In this document: positions 34,601 to 47,094 of the stretch, piece after piece
Position numbering within the stretch: position 1 is the first letter of the stretch
How the letters are laid out: the number at the start of each line of letters is the position of its first letter
Assembly: GCF_921293095.1 (NCBI RefSeq)
Contig: NC_060258.1
Location: 9,500,607-9,564,606, forward strand
Length of the DNA: 64,000 nt
Direction of reading: 5' to 3'
Origin: Ischnura elegans
Lineage: Eukaryota; Arthropoda; Insecta; Odonata; Coenagrionidae
Translations under genes and position numbers: made by a program
Notes under the pieces: model-generated
What the model was told of the DNA's origin: nothing
The model's database searches: none
Seen by the model: only the letters and a program-made list of their open reading frames with translations

Positions 34601-37600
34601 TGTTTTCGACACAACCTGGAATCGAAATTTTAATGGATTCGAGCCCCTTATGGATAGGTACTAGATTGGATTCCATTTACACATATATCCTAGATACACA
34701 TGAAATCAAGATTCAGATGGATACAGGGTTTAAAAAGTTTGTATATCCATATGGATTCAAGATAATTATGAATTATTGATTCACTTGGTTAGCTGATTCA
34801 GCTGGATCACATGGATTTAAAAACACACATGTTTTCGACACAACCTGGAATCGAAATTTTAATGGATTCGAGCCCCTTATGGATAGGTATTAGATTGGAT
34901 TCCATATTCACATAGATCCTAGATTCACATGAAATCAAGATTCAGATGGATACAGGGTTTAAAAAGTTTGTATATCCATATGGATTCAAGATAATTATGA
35001 ATTATTGATTCACTTGGTTAGCTGATTCAGCTGGATCACATGGATTTAAAAACACACATGTTTTCGACACAACCTGGAATCGAAATTTTAATGGATTCGA
35101 GCCCCTTATGGATAGGTATTAGATTGGATTCCATTTTCACATAGATCCTAGATTCACATGAAATCAAGATTCAGATGGATACAGGGTTTAAAAAGTTTGT
35201 ATATCCATATGGATTCAAGATAATTATGAATTATTGATTCACTTGGATAACTGATTCAGCTGGATTGAGGGATCACGTGGATTTAAAAACGCACATGTTT
35301 TCGACACAACCTGGAATCGAAATTTTAATGGATTCGAGCCCCTTATGGATAGGTATTAGATTGGATTCCATTTACACATATATCCTAGATACACATGAAA
35401 TCAAGATTCAGATGGATACAGGGTTTAAAAAGTTTGTATATCCATATGGATTCAAGATAATTATGAATTATTGATTCACTTGGTTAGCTGATTCAGCTGG
35501 ATCACATGGATTTAAAAACGCACATGTTTTCGACACAACCTGGAATCGAAATTTTAATGGATTCGAGCCCCTTATGGATAGGTATTAGATTGGATTCCAT
35601 TTTCACATAGATCCTAGATTCACATGAAATCAAGATTCAGATGGATACAGGGTTTAAAAAGTTTGTATATCCATATGGATTCAAGATAATTATGAATTAT
35701 TGATTCACTTGGTTAGCTGATTCAGCTGGATCACATGGATTTAAAAACACACATGTTTTCGACACAACCTGGAATCGAAATTTTAATGGATTCGAGCCCC
35801 TTATGGATAGGTATTAGATTGGATTCCATTTTCACATAGATCCTAGATTCAAATGAAATCAAGATTCAGATGGATACAGGGTTTAAAAAGTTTGTATATC
35901 CATATGGATTCAAGATAATTATGAATTATTGATTCACTTGGTTAGCTGATTCAGCTGGATCACATGGATTTAAAAACACACATGTTTTCGACACAACCTG
36001 GAATCGAAATTTTAATGGATTCGAGCCCCTTATGGATAGGTACTAGATTGGATTCCATTTTCACATAGATCCTAGATTCACATGAAATCAAGATTCAGAT
36101 GGATACAGGGTTTAAATAGTTTGTATATCCATATTGATTCAAGATAATTATGAATTATTGATTCACTTGGATAACTCATTCCGCTGGATTGAGGGATCAC
36201 GTGGATTTAAAAACACACATGTTTTCGACACAACCTGGAATCGAAATTTTTATGGATTCGAGCCCCTTATGGATAGGTATTAGATTGGATTCCATTTTCA
36301 CATAGATCCTAGATTCAAATGAAATCAAGATTCAGATGGATACAGGGTTTAAATAGTTTGTATATCCATATGGATTCAAGATAATTATGAATTATTGATT
36401 CACTTGGATAACTTATTCCGCTGGATTGAGGGACACGTGGATTTAAAAACACACATGTTTTCGACACAACCTGGAATCGAAATTTTTATGGATTCGAGCC
36501 CCTTATGGATAGGTATTAGATTGGATTCCATTTTCACATAGATCCTAGATTCAAATGAAATCAAGATTCAGATGGATACAGGGTTTAAATAGTTTGTATA
36601 TCCATATGGATTCAAGATAATTATGAATTATTGATTCACTTGGATAACTGATTCAGCTGGATTGAGGGATCACGTGGATTTAAAAACACACATGTTTTCG
36701 ACACAACCTGGAATCGAAATTTTTATGGATTCGAGCCCCTTATGGATAGGTATTAGATTGGATTCCATTTACACATATATCCTAGATACACATGAAATCA
36801 AGATTCAGATGGATACAGGGTTTAAATAGTTTGTATATCCATATGGATTCAAGATAATTATGAATTATTGATTCACTTGGATAACTGATTCAGCTGGATT
36901 GAGGGACACGTGGATTTAAAAACACACATGTTTTCGACACAACCTGGAATCGAAATTTTTATGGATTCGAGCCCCTTATGGATAGGTATTAGATTGGATT
37001 CCATTTTCACATAGATCCTAGATTCACATGAAATCAAGATTCAGATGGATACAGGGTTTAAATAGTTTGTATATCCATATGGATTCAAGATAATTATGAA
37101 TTATTGATTCACTTGGATAACTGATTCAGCTGGATTGAGGGACACGTGGATTTAAAAACACACATGTTTTCGACACAACCTGGAATCGAAATTTTTATGG
37201 ATTCGAGCCCCTTATGGATAGGTATTAGATTGGATTCCATTTTCACATAGATCCTAGATTCACATGAAATCAAGATTCTGATGGATACAGGGTTTAAATA
37301 GTTTGTATATCCATATGGATTCAAGATAATTATGAATTATTGATTCACTTGGATAACTTATTCCGCTGGATTGAGGGACACGTGGATTTAAAAACACACA
37401 TGTTTTCGACACAACCTGGAATCGAAATTTTTATGGATTCGAGCCCCTTATGGATAGGTATTAGATTGGATTCCATTTTCACATAGATCCTAGATTCAAA
37501 TGAAATCAAGATTCAGATGGATACAGGGTTTAAATAGTTTGTATATCCATATGGATTCAAGATAATTATGAATTATTGATTCACTTGGATAACTTATTCC

Positions 37601-39948
37601 GCTGGATTGAGGGACACGTGGATTTAAAAACACACATGTTTTCGACACAACCTGGAATCGAAATTTTTATGGATTCGAGCCCCTTATGGATAGGTATTAG
37701 ATTGGATTCCATTTTCACATAGATCCTAGATTCAAATGAAATCAAGATTCAGATGGATACAGGGTTTAAATAGTTTGTATATCCATATGGATTCAAGATA
37801 ATTATGAATTATTGATTCACTTGGATAACTGATTCAGCTGGATTGAGGGATCACGTGGATTTAAAAACACACATGTTTTCGACACAACCTGGAATCGAAA
37901 TTTTTATGGATTCGAGCGCCTTATGGATAGGTATTAGATTGGATTCCATTTACACATATATCCTAGATACACATGAAATCAAGATTCAGATGGATACAGG
38001 GTTTAAATAGTTTGTATATCCATATGGATTCAAGATAATTATGAATTATTGATTCACTTGGTTAACTGATTCAGCTGGATTGAGGGACACGTGGATTTAA
38101 AAACACACATGTTTTCGACACAACCTGGAATCGAAATTTTTATGGATTCGAGCCCCTTATGGATAGGTATTAGATTGGATTCCATTTTCACATAGATCCT
38201 AGATTCACATGAAATCAAGATTCAGATGGATACAGGGTTTAAATAGTTTGTATATCCATATGGATTCAAGATAATTATGAATTATTGATTCACTTGGATA
38301 ACTGATTCAGCTGGATTGAGGGACACGTGGATTTAAAAACACACAGGTTTTCGACACAACTTGGAATCGAAATTTAAATGGATTTGAGCCCCTTATGGAT
38401 AGGTATTAGATTGGATTCCATATTCACATAGATCCTAGATTCAAATGAAATCAAGATTCAGATGGATACAGGGTTTAAATAGTTTGTATATCCATATGGA
38501 TTCAAGATAATTATGAATTATTGATTCACTTGGATAACTGATTCAGCTGGATTGAGGGATCACGTGGATTTAAAAACACACATGTTTTCGACACAACCTG
38601 GAATCGAAATTTTTATGGATTCGAGCCCCTTATGGATAGGTATTAGATTGGATTCCATTTACACATATATCCTAGATACACATGAAATCAAGATTCAGAT
38701 GGATACAGGGTTTAAATAGTTTGTATATCCATATGGATTCAAGATAATTATGAATTATTGATTCACTTGGATAACTGATTCAGCTGGATTGAGGGACACG
38801 TGGATTTAAAAACACACATGTTTTCGACACAACCTGGAATCGAAATTTTTATGGATTCGAGCCCCTTATGGATAGGTATTAGATTGGATTCCATTTTCAC
38901 ATAGATCCTAGATTCACATGAAATCAAGATTCAGATGGATACAGGGTTTAAATAGTTTGTATATGCATATGGATTCAAGATAATTATGAATTATTGATTC
39001 ACTTGGATAACTGATTCCGCTGGATTGAGGGATCACGTGGATTTAAAAACACACATGTTTTCGACACAACCTGGAATCGAAATTTTAATGGATTCGAGCC
39101 CCTTATGGATAGGTATTAGATTGGATTCCATATTCACATAGATCCTAGATTCACATGAAATCAAGATTCAGATGGATACAGGGTTTAAATAGTTTGTATA
39201 TGCATATGGATTCAAGATAATTATGAATTATTGATTCACTTGGATAACTGATTCCGCTGGATTGAGGGATCACGTGGATTTAAAAACACACATGTTTTCG
39301 ACACAACCTGGAATTGAAATTTTAATGGATTCGAGCCCCTTATGGATAGGTACTAGATTGGATTCCATTTTCACATAGATCCTAGATTCACATGAAATCA
39401 AGATTCAGATGGATAAAGGGTTTAAATAGTTTGTATATCCATATGGATTCAAGATAATTATGAATTATTGATTCACTTGGATAACTGATTCAGCTGGATT
39501 GAGGGATCACGTGGATTTAAAAACGCACATGTTTTCGACACAACCTGGAATCGAAATTTTAATGGATTCGAGCCCCTTATGGATAGGTACTAGATTGGAT
39601 TCCATTTTCACATAGATCCTAGATTCACATGAAATCAAGATTCAGATGGATAAAGGGTTTAAATAGTTTGTATATCCATATGGATTCAAGATAATTATGA
39701 ATTATTGATTCACTTGGATAACTGATTCAGCTGGATTGAGGGATCACGTTGATTTAAAAACGCACATGTTTTCGACACAACCTGGAATCGAAATTTTAAT
39801 GGATTCGACCCCCTTATGGATAGGTATTAGATTGGATTCCATATTCACATAGATCCTAGATTCACATGAAATCAAGATTCAGATGGAGACAGGGTTTAAA
39901 TTGTTTGTATATCCATATGGATTCAAGATAATTATGAATTATTGATTC
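19636..39948 (+). repeat. ~20.3-kb satellite array, ~237-bp monomer
   Basis: About 86 head-to-tail copies. Measured spacings give three monomer lengths: 237 bp (contains GATTGAGGGATCACGTGG), 236 bp (GAGGGACACGTGG) and 229 bp (GGTTAGCTGATTCAGC followed by TGGATCACATGG). Within a monomer the word GATTCA or GGATTC recurs many times, so the monomer itself seems to have grown from a shorter motif. Monomers at both edges are the most diverged and those in the middle nearly identical, as expected from homogenisation by unequal exchange. Some copies give 69-71-residue frames that are by-products. The right edge meets a LINE 3' tail within about 8 bp. Confidence 0.97.
28903..38108 (+). repeat. Multi-monomer higher-order duplication inside the satellite
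   Basis: A block of about 4.0 kb (28903-32940) recurs at 33605-38108. Private variants keep a constant offset: 4,702 bp at 29621/34323, and 5,168 bp at 30961/36129 (a CCATATTGAT variant), 31941/37109 and 32743/37911 (a TTCGAGCGCC variant). The change of offset, 466 bp, equals one 237-bp plus one 229-bp monomer, so the right copy gained two monomers. A shorter three-monomer period of 711 bp is visible at 26106/26817 and 28910/29621. Confidence 0.85.
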
Positions 39949-39955
39949 CCTGGAA

Positions 39956-40037
39956 ATAATTGACGTGCCTTATATCATGTATATAACTCAATATGTAAAA
40001 TCTTCTCTAGGCAAATAAAGAGTATTATTATTATTAA
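39956..40037 (+). mobile_element. LINE 3' tail (dead-on-arrival insertion)
   Basis: About 80 bp matching the 3' end of the LINE at 4893-6569: TTGACGTGCCTTATATC, then GGCAAATAAAG and (ATT)n. Everything upstream is missing. It directly borders the end of the satellite. Confidence 0.8.
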
Positions 40038-40423
40038 CTTCACATTAGAAATTACGTCACCGAAAGAGTCCTTTCCTCAGCATCATAAGCTCCGTTAGTT
40101 GTCACACTGTCAGCTAAAGCATCTCCCACAACAGCACTTTCAAGACGTTGTTCCCTCAGTGATGGCACCACCCTGGTCTACTTCGAAGCGGAAAAGTAAG
40201 GGACATCAGGGAAGACCCTTGGGATATGGCACCATCCTTCATTTTTGGCCAGTCATTAGATTTCCTGACTTCTCATCGAGGCATGAGCTTTTAACTACCA
40301 CATCTTCAAACAGGCAATACCGGACGAACACCTTAAAATAGAGATAATTTCATTACACAGACAAACAACTGTATTTCAAGTGAAGATTACCTTCGTCCGA
40401 TACGGATGTCGCAAAAAAAGGCT
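40038..40423. other. Unassigned sequence
   Basis: A frame of 80 codons on + (40099-40341) has no recognisable domain and is not supported as a gene. Confidence 0.3.
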
Positions 40424-42767
40424 TAAAGGCCTGGTTACACGGTGCATTAACCCGTACGGGTTAATGTCTAAATGTATGAACGCGAGAATGAACGGAAAAA
40501 TTCACCGTGTAACCACCCCAAAATGTACAAATGCATGAACGCGTGAACGGAAAATAGAACATGTTCTAATTTCGTTCATGCATTCGCACAAGTTGATAAC
40601 AGAGCCACCTGGTGGGAAACGACACATTTAGTTGTCATCTGCAGGGCTATTCCACGGCCGTCTTGGCTATTCAGTAACTCTTTACGCGTATTTGTTCATT
40701 TGTACTGTATCGTAAGTGCTTGAATCCTACCACAAACTCACCATTTGCATCTACACTAATATTTGCATAGATTATCCTTGTATGTATGCCGGACATACCA
40801 AGTTTATGCCTATGGTATCTTATTGGTTGTATTATGCCGGAACAAAACAATCGATGAGGTTGTCACAGAGTTTTCAATACGACATTTGTGAAATACAACG
40901 GCAATCATACGACTTATAGAACACATTTAAACATAATTAATATCATACGAATTAACGACAATTCTACCTTTTATACGTCCGAGGTGGGAATGCGCTGGCT
41001 CACCACAAAAATACGACTCACATTACGCAAGTTCATAAATCGGCAAGACCTCTAAACCAACATCTTTTCCATCAACAGCAAATATCTTCTTAACTTTATA
41101 ACCGTCCCGGACAAAAGTAGAACAAAGTATTAAAAATATCTACTCTCATACATCATCTACACTCAGTGAAACAGGTGACAGAAAAATGTCTAGTGAACAC
41201 GGCTTAAAAACAAGATGCGTCTACAAATTTTCAGCCTAAGTATTAACTTTGATAACGGTTTGAAATAAATAGAGTACTATTGAGATATAGCATTAAGCGA
41301 GCGTTAACGATAAATATTAAATATAAATAAATATTACTGGCACGAAATGAAACAACATCGGCAACTACAATGAAAACCACTGTTTACACGGCAGCGCAAA
41401 TATATTACCAGTATGTGTAATTTCCTGGTCCTACAGGAAACAACGAAAAGGGAATTATTTTCTGGTAGGTATCGTCTGCTTCCTACCTAATGATACTGTT
41501 TTCACATTTAAATTTTGCGCACTGTAAAGGGAATAAACAAAAACTAAACGCCTCGCGTTACGAGAAAATGTGTGAAAACTTGTGCGAACGCATGTACCGC
41601 ATACATGGGACACTCAATACTAAAAAACGGGACCAGCGTTTGTAGCGCCACTGTGGGCGGAAGGGAACTATCAGCAGTAGAGCGATTTAGCCCCGCCCCC
41701 TTTCGTAGTGCAAGATGCCTACTTTATAGGATACCTCAATTGCCGCGTATTTCGAAAGGGAAAATGAGAACACAAAATAACATGTACTTGTTTTATTGCT
41801 CAAAAATCACATATCATGTAGTTACAAGCAGGATATCAGAAATAAACCACAAAACATGAAAGCAAACATCCAAATCATGTCGTAACACATGCAAAGTTAA
41901 AATGCGGTACAATGAAATCGAGTTAAATTTTAAGAATAACAGTAGTTCATTATACATCCCATAAAGTACAATACTAAGTTTTATCCTAGCGCATCATGAA
42001 TTTAAGCGCTAATATGAATAAGACTTCTACACCAAATACAAGTAACAGTTAGTAACATTCTTTAGGAAAGTTACATATTACAATACCACCCATAAAATAT
42101 CACGTATTAAAGTCAGTTATAATTATGGAAGGCCATAAAAGCATATGGATGTTTAAATACAAGGAGGTTTCAGTGTTGGAAAGTCACATCATAACACTCA
42201 TTACCATTCATAAAAAATACTTTTGAATTAGGCTTATCATGAAAGCCATCAAAGCGTGGATATTTAAATACAAGAAGATTTCAGTTTTGCAAAGTGGTAT
42301 TTTGATAACACTTTAAACTTACAAGGTAAGTAGCATTCGAAGGAAGGCTTATAACAATAGCATCACAAAGTGGTTGTGAAAACACAACATGCAGGCTTCA
42401 GTGTTATCAGCACCAATACTAACTCCTAACATTATAAATCACCAAGTGAACCAGGGATGGCCAACCTATATGACAAATGTAACTGTTGTAAGCCATTTAA
42501 TTACAAAAATGTAATTATAAATACTGGCAAAATCCGTCAGTACTCGTCAATTACCACGAGTAAATGGTGAATTATATTGGTTATCGATCATTTTCACCAG
42601 TAATAGGTGTATGTTTAAAGATAACTGATTATCTGTACAAGTTTTTTAAAAATTAGTTAATTCTTCTGTATTGATCAGTTTTTAGGTTCAATTTAGTACC
42701 ACCACTAAAAATAGATTTATTAATGATATTAGATTGGCCACCCATGTTCAAAATTTATAATCCTAAG

Positions 42768-42853
42768 GAATGTGTCGATGCCTAAAGTTATTGATTCTCG
42801 ATACCGATACCAAGTATAGGAATCAATGGTATTGAGAATCGACACATCCCTAA
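42768..42853. repeat. Short foldback (AATGTGTCGAT ends)
   Basis: GGAATGTGTCGATGCC at the left is mirrored by GAATCGACACATCCC at the right, and GATTCTCGATACC is mirrored by GGTATTGAGAATC. The whole palindrome is about 85 bp. It lies inside the 4.2-kb TIR element. Confidence 0.7.
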
Positions 42854-43207
42854 TCGTAATCCTATGAAACAATTACTTGGGGTAGGACTTGTGAACTACA
42901 TCTATGACCCACTTGTTTTACATTAGAAATTTAAATTAAATGAAACACAGATATACTCATGATACAAATGATAATAGAAAACCACTATTTTATGAAAAAT
43001 GAAATATATTGAAAACAAATAACCTTTCAATGAAATTGAAATCAAAGTGGAAGCAGAAGCACGACTTGGAAGCACGTTCGAGCATCATATCGAAACCCAT
43101 AGCTTCGAATGCTCCCACACTTATTTTCAAGTGGATCTGGATTTAAATTCCTTGGGGTAAGGTTCTTAAATCCAATGCTGTGTAAAGTTTGCCAAAGGGC
43201 CTTAATA

Positions 43208-43467
43208 TTACTTCCTAGTCCTACCCCAATTAATTAAAGAGGGAGTCCTACTCTCCTTCTGCCCATGAATGAACACTATTGACTGCAGGAGTTTCTGAGC
43301 CTCACCCCAAAATTGCACATGCTGAGATGAAGGAGACACTGCACACCGTAATGGCTTCCCAGCAGGTGGCTTCAGGGAATCACCATTTATGCTATCAAAA
43401 AGCCTGTCGAAGAAGTATAGGTGCTCAGCTGTCTCCCCGGCTTCGACTCCCAGATCTCCATTTGCAG
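43208..43467 (-). pseudogene. P-element/THAP9-type transposase, C-terminal exon
   Basis: Minus-strand exon with acceptor CTATTTTTCCAG just upstream of 43467. It encodes GETAEHLYFFDRLFDSING, then GKPLRCAVSPSSQHVQFWGE, AQKLLQSIVF and PSLINW, the order of blocks in P-element and THAP9 transposases downstream of the catalytic core (the FFDRLFDSING and FW.EA..LL.S blocks). It ends at a TAA at 43208-43210 shortly after the PSLINW block, earlier than full-length relatives. Upstream minus-strand exon-like pieces (about 43750-43820 and 43935-44140, each with GT-AG-like borders) could belong to the same gene but were not recognised. Confidence 0.7.
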
Positions 43468-43639
43468 CTGGAAAAATAGCATGGAAATTGCCATAAAAAT
43501 AAGGGACATTGTTGTCTATCAAATAGATATGAGGAGAAAAGGTCTTATTTAGAGGCAGAGTTCAATTGCTACTTCATCATTACAATCCTGAATGCATGTG
43601 TGTGATAAAAATTTAATTTTATGGATTTTAAGAACATTT

Positions 43640-43935
43640 TGTAATTTAGCAGGCTTCCCCACTTTTTAACACAAACTAAAAACAAAACAGACTCAATAAT
43701 AAACATATGTATTCAAATATCTGAATAATACTCACGCAAGAGAGAAGGTATATATCCCACTGGAGGTGGAAGGGACTTCTTTCATTATAACCTCTCTAGC
43801 GGCATCCAATGGGGAATCTAAGAGAAAAGGCAAATGGAAATTTAGCAGGCCTCCCCACTTTTTAAAACAGACTAAAAACCAAACAGACTAAATAATTAAC
43901 TGATGTATTCAAATCACTGAATAATACTCACGCCA
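43640..43935 (-). repeat. Local duplication of an exon-intron junction
   Basis: The phrase GCGTGAGTATTATTCAG, followed by about 100 bp including AAAAAGTGGGGA and GCCTGCTAAATT, occurs twice on the minus strand, about 193 bp apart. Each copy directly follows an exon-like open stretch and looks like the same splice donor and intron start. It is a small tandem duplication within the 4.2-kb element. Confidence 0.6.
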
Positions 43936-44629
43936 ATGCCCGAGTAATATTAAAGGTTTCTTCTTGTGAGAGCTGGGGAGTAGTTTCACTAAATCAAGCC
44001 CGATATTAAAAATTGCATTCTTCACTTGATCTTGACGACATTTTTGAAAACTGTCTGCCTTTTCGTCAATTCCATATACTCCCGGCAGCCATGTAACTGC
44101 TCCAAATCGGATGGCGAATGTGATAGTCTGAAACGGTATAATGAATAATAAAGATTTCAATGACAATATTTTAGGTTCACGCTTAGTGAAAAGTACGGCC
44201 GAATTTCAACGAACCTAACATTGAAACAATACACTGGATCACTTACCTTGTTCACAAATATCTGGCCTCCTGAGATGCTCTCCCTGCTTGAATCCGCCGG
44301 CGACCGTTAACAACCGTTAACGCCGGTTCCACCACCCTCCTTCTCGGCCTCCCAAATTTGAACTGCCTGTTTGTATTACTGCGCATGCGCGAAATTTCCT
44401 TCCAAATTCCAAGAGAGCTCATGTAGTACCCTTCCATACGTGCCTACTGCCCTGGCGCTAGCGTCGCGGGGGCAACTTCGGGAAGGGGAGTGCGCCCTGT
44501 ATGATGTACCGTGTAACCGCTCATTCATGCTCCTCGTTCACGCAAACGTCCATGAATTCAGACATGCAAACAGACACGCATTCATACATTAACCCGTACG
44601 GGTTAATGCACCGTGTAACCAGGCCTTAA

Positions 44630-47094
44630 ATGATTCTCTGTGCACACAACGGTGGTTATAACTACCGTAAGTTTCAATGTCACTTCAGTAGATGTATCAA
44701 TCTAATAAAAACTTGAAAGTCCTGCCAAATCACCAGCATAAAAATATGTATAAAGAATATGATATCTCTTAAATCACATCTCAGCTCTTACCATGCATGA
44801 AGACATCACCACAATGAATTTTAGTGGCAGGAAAGAAAAAACACAGAATTAAAATACAGATATTTTATATTTTCATTATTCAATCACAATAATAGTTGCC
44901 ATTCTCTCTTGTTGCCATGAACTACTTTGCTGAAACAAATACTGTCATTCTCTTTTGATCAAAAATTATTTTAAGTGCATTGGCAGAAGCCATACTATCT
45001 TCAATAGTTACTCCAACGAATGTCTATTGTCACATCATCCACAGTCGATCGGTACCTTTAATTCAACACGAATTATCACCCCATCTTGTCGTGCAAGGCC
45101 ACAGATTCTTTTCTGATATCACTCGATGTGAAGTGCAGCTCACACACCTAAATTAATAAATAAGAAAATAGCTACTAAATTACTGTCTTTCATTTTCAAT
45201 TTAAGGCATTTCTGAACGAGAAATATATCTAATGACTTGGCTGGTAAATATAGAAGGTAACTATACATACCTCAATGATTTTTTATATAAAACTAGATAC
45301 AAGCATAAGATAATTTGAGATGATGAAAGCCGGACACAGCTAAATTCCGGTTCATTGCACCACTCATGATTGTAAGAGAAAAACGCATATTTTCACTAAC
45401 GGCGGTTCATCCACACTACTTAATAACATACACAATTTTCTGACGAGACTCGATGAATTCCTCATCATTGCTTTCCATCCAACTCATTAAGTGATCATTC
45501 AAAGAAAGTTAACAAAAATACTAGTCACTGTGTGGATATGTTACAAACACTGAATCCGCAATCATCTGACAAGAAAAAGATTTGTAAAAAAATTTCAATA
45601 TCTCCTACCATCACCTGCTAAATACTTCCTAAAATCGATGCGACAGATTTTTTCTATGCTACATTCATCAATTATATTTATCGCTTCCTCAAGTACAGTC
45701 AGGAGAATACATTATATGTGTAATGTATTAATCATGAGTACAGACAGACAGCGATAGATACTAACAAAAAAATATCAGCTGAAAGACGATTTGCGCCTTT
45801 TGCATGACGTTTTATGAAACGATGAAACGGCCGTTATTCGCACTGTGTAAACGGGAAATTATGATCATACCATTGTGGTGTAAACGGGAAAGTATAGATG
45901 TGACCATGGTCGACACTTTTGTAGTGTATAGGATAGGCTAACTCTATACAAATTGCGCAGGATGCTATGGCCTGGGGTCCGGTGGATCGGCCTCTCAGCT
46001 GTTGACGTTGTGTGATGTAAATACGGATGGACCTCCGTTCACCCTCCCTAAAGTTAAGATAAAAACTACGGTAGGGTTGAGTTATTCGAGTGGTTGTATT
46101 TCGTATTATAACAGCTATTTATTAAAGGTAATCGTGAGAACTAATAACAAGGCAAGGGATACGAGAGATTATGAACGGAAATATATTTTAGTACTGCGAT
46201 CGACGACCCAGAAATTCAGACCAAGAAGGCAATACCGTTTAGTTTACTGCTTAACCCATTGGTTGTTTATATAGAAGAGCACCCTATATAATTTATTGGC
46301 TTAGAAATAAAGAGCGGCTTTAAAATAAACATCATTTCACCTCCCTGGATAACCTAAAAAATTAACATGTTAAAAAGTAATGCGTTATTTTCTAGCACCT
46401 TTCGCCGCGGTATTTCAGGAGAGAAAAAATGTATGAAGTTTAACAACATTTATTTAAAATAAAACAGATAAATACATTTTCCGGTAAACATTTCATATTG
46501 AAGAGGTCAAACAACATATCAAACCTCACAATGTCACAAGACATGGCCATCAAAGCATAAATATTACTCCAGAAAGTGGAATAAATAAAAGCTGCCACAG
46601 GTTCTTAATTTCAATTTCAGCCGGAAACAACCTCCATATATCGTGCCATTTGAAGTTAACCGATGAACCGTCACCAGCAACAGCTATCAGTTTCACAGGC
46701 ACATTATCTGATGGAAAAATTTGATAAAAAAACATGATCAGTACAAATGTAAGGACTAATTAGAAAACTTTATGTGATATTACAAAAAAACTAGTCTTAA
46801 CATTCTATATATTAGACAACAATGTTTAAAAAATATGAAGCCATAAGGAAGATAAATATATTGTCAATCTTATATTTCTAAACACCAAGACCAGTATAAT
46901 GAAATAATAATGACTTCCGAATTGGAGAAATGTCTCAACAAATAACATTATACTACCGTATAACTCAATACTGATTAAAATCAAATCAAATTTCACAAAC
47001 GAGAGGAAATTATTGAATTAATCTCGATAATGGTAGCCACACCAGGTTCTTCACAATTGATTATAAGACCAAATTTTCAAAGTTCACTCTAAAG
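44630..47094. other. Unassigned; possible eroded minus-strand exons
   Basis: No gene is firmly supported. At 46550-46707 a minus-strand stretch after a good acceptor (TTTTTCCATCAG) reads VPVKLIAVAGDGSSVNFKW, which could be a transposase core piece, but the match is too weak to name. The phrase GTGTAAACGGGAAA occurs twice near 45850-45890. Confidence 0.3.

Larger units (their letters stand above)
40427..44626. mobile_element. 4.2-kb TIR element, PIF/Harbinger-like ends, TAA duplication
   Basis: The two ends are perfect inverted repeats over 40 bp, beginning AGGCCTGGTTACACGGTG and running through a CCCGTACGGG palindrome. TAA lies on both sides (40424-40426 and 44627-44629), as expected of PIF/Harbinger. 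The subterminal parts repeat CATGAACG/CGTTCATG words. No HARBI1-type coding was seen; instead a P-element transposase fragment lies inside on the minus strand (43208-43467). Perfect 40-bp ends suggest recent mobility. Confidence 0.8.

Noticed and set aside
20962-37324. Repeated 69-71-residue open frames on both strands
   Set aside because: They arise only in satellite monomers that happen to lack a stop; identical frames recur at satellite offsets and have no codon or domain signal.
19636-39948. CENP-B box in the satellite monomer
   Set aside because: No match to the TTCG....A..CGGG core in any monomer class.
19636-39948. CRISPR array
   Set aside because: Repeats are contiguous monomers without unique spacers, and the DNA is eukaryotic.
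43909-44437. Two minus-strand exon-like frames read as a gene (TITFAIRFGAVTWLPGVYG; an upstream ATG frame)
   Set aside because: Splice-like borders exist, but the upstream ATG frame stops just before its donor and neither piece resembles a family I know; kept only as context for the P fragment.
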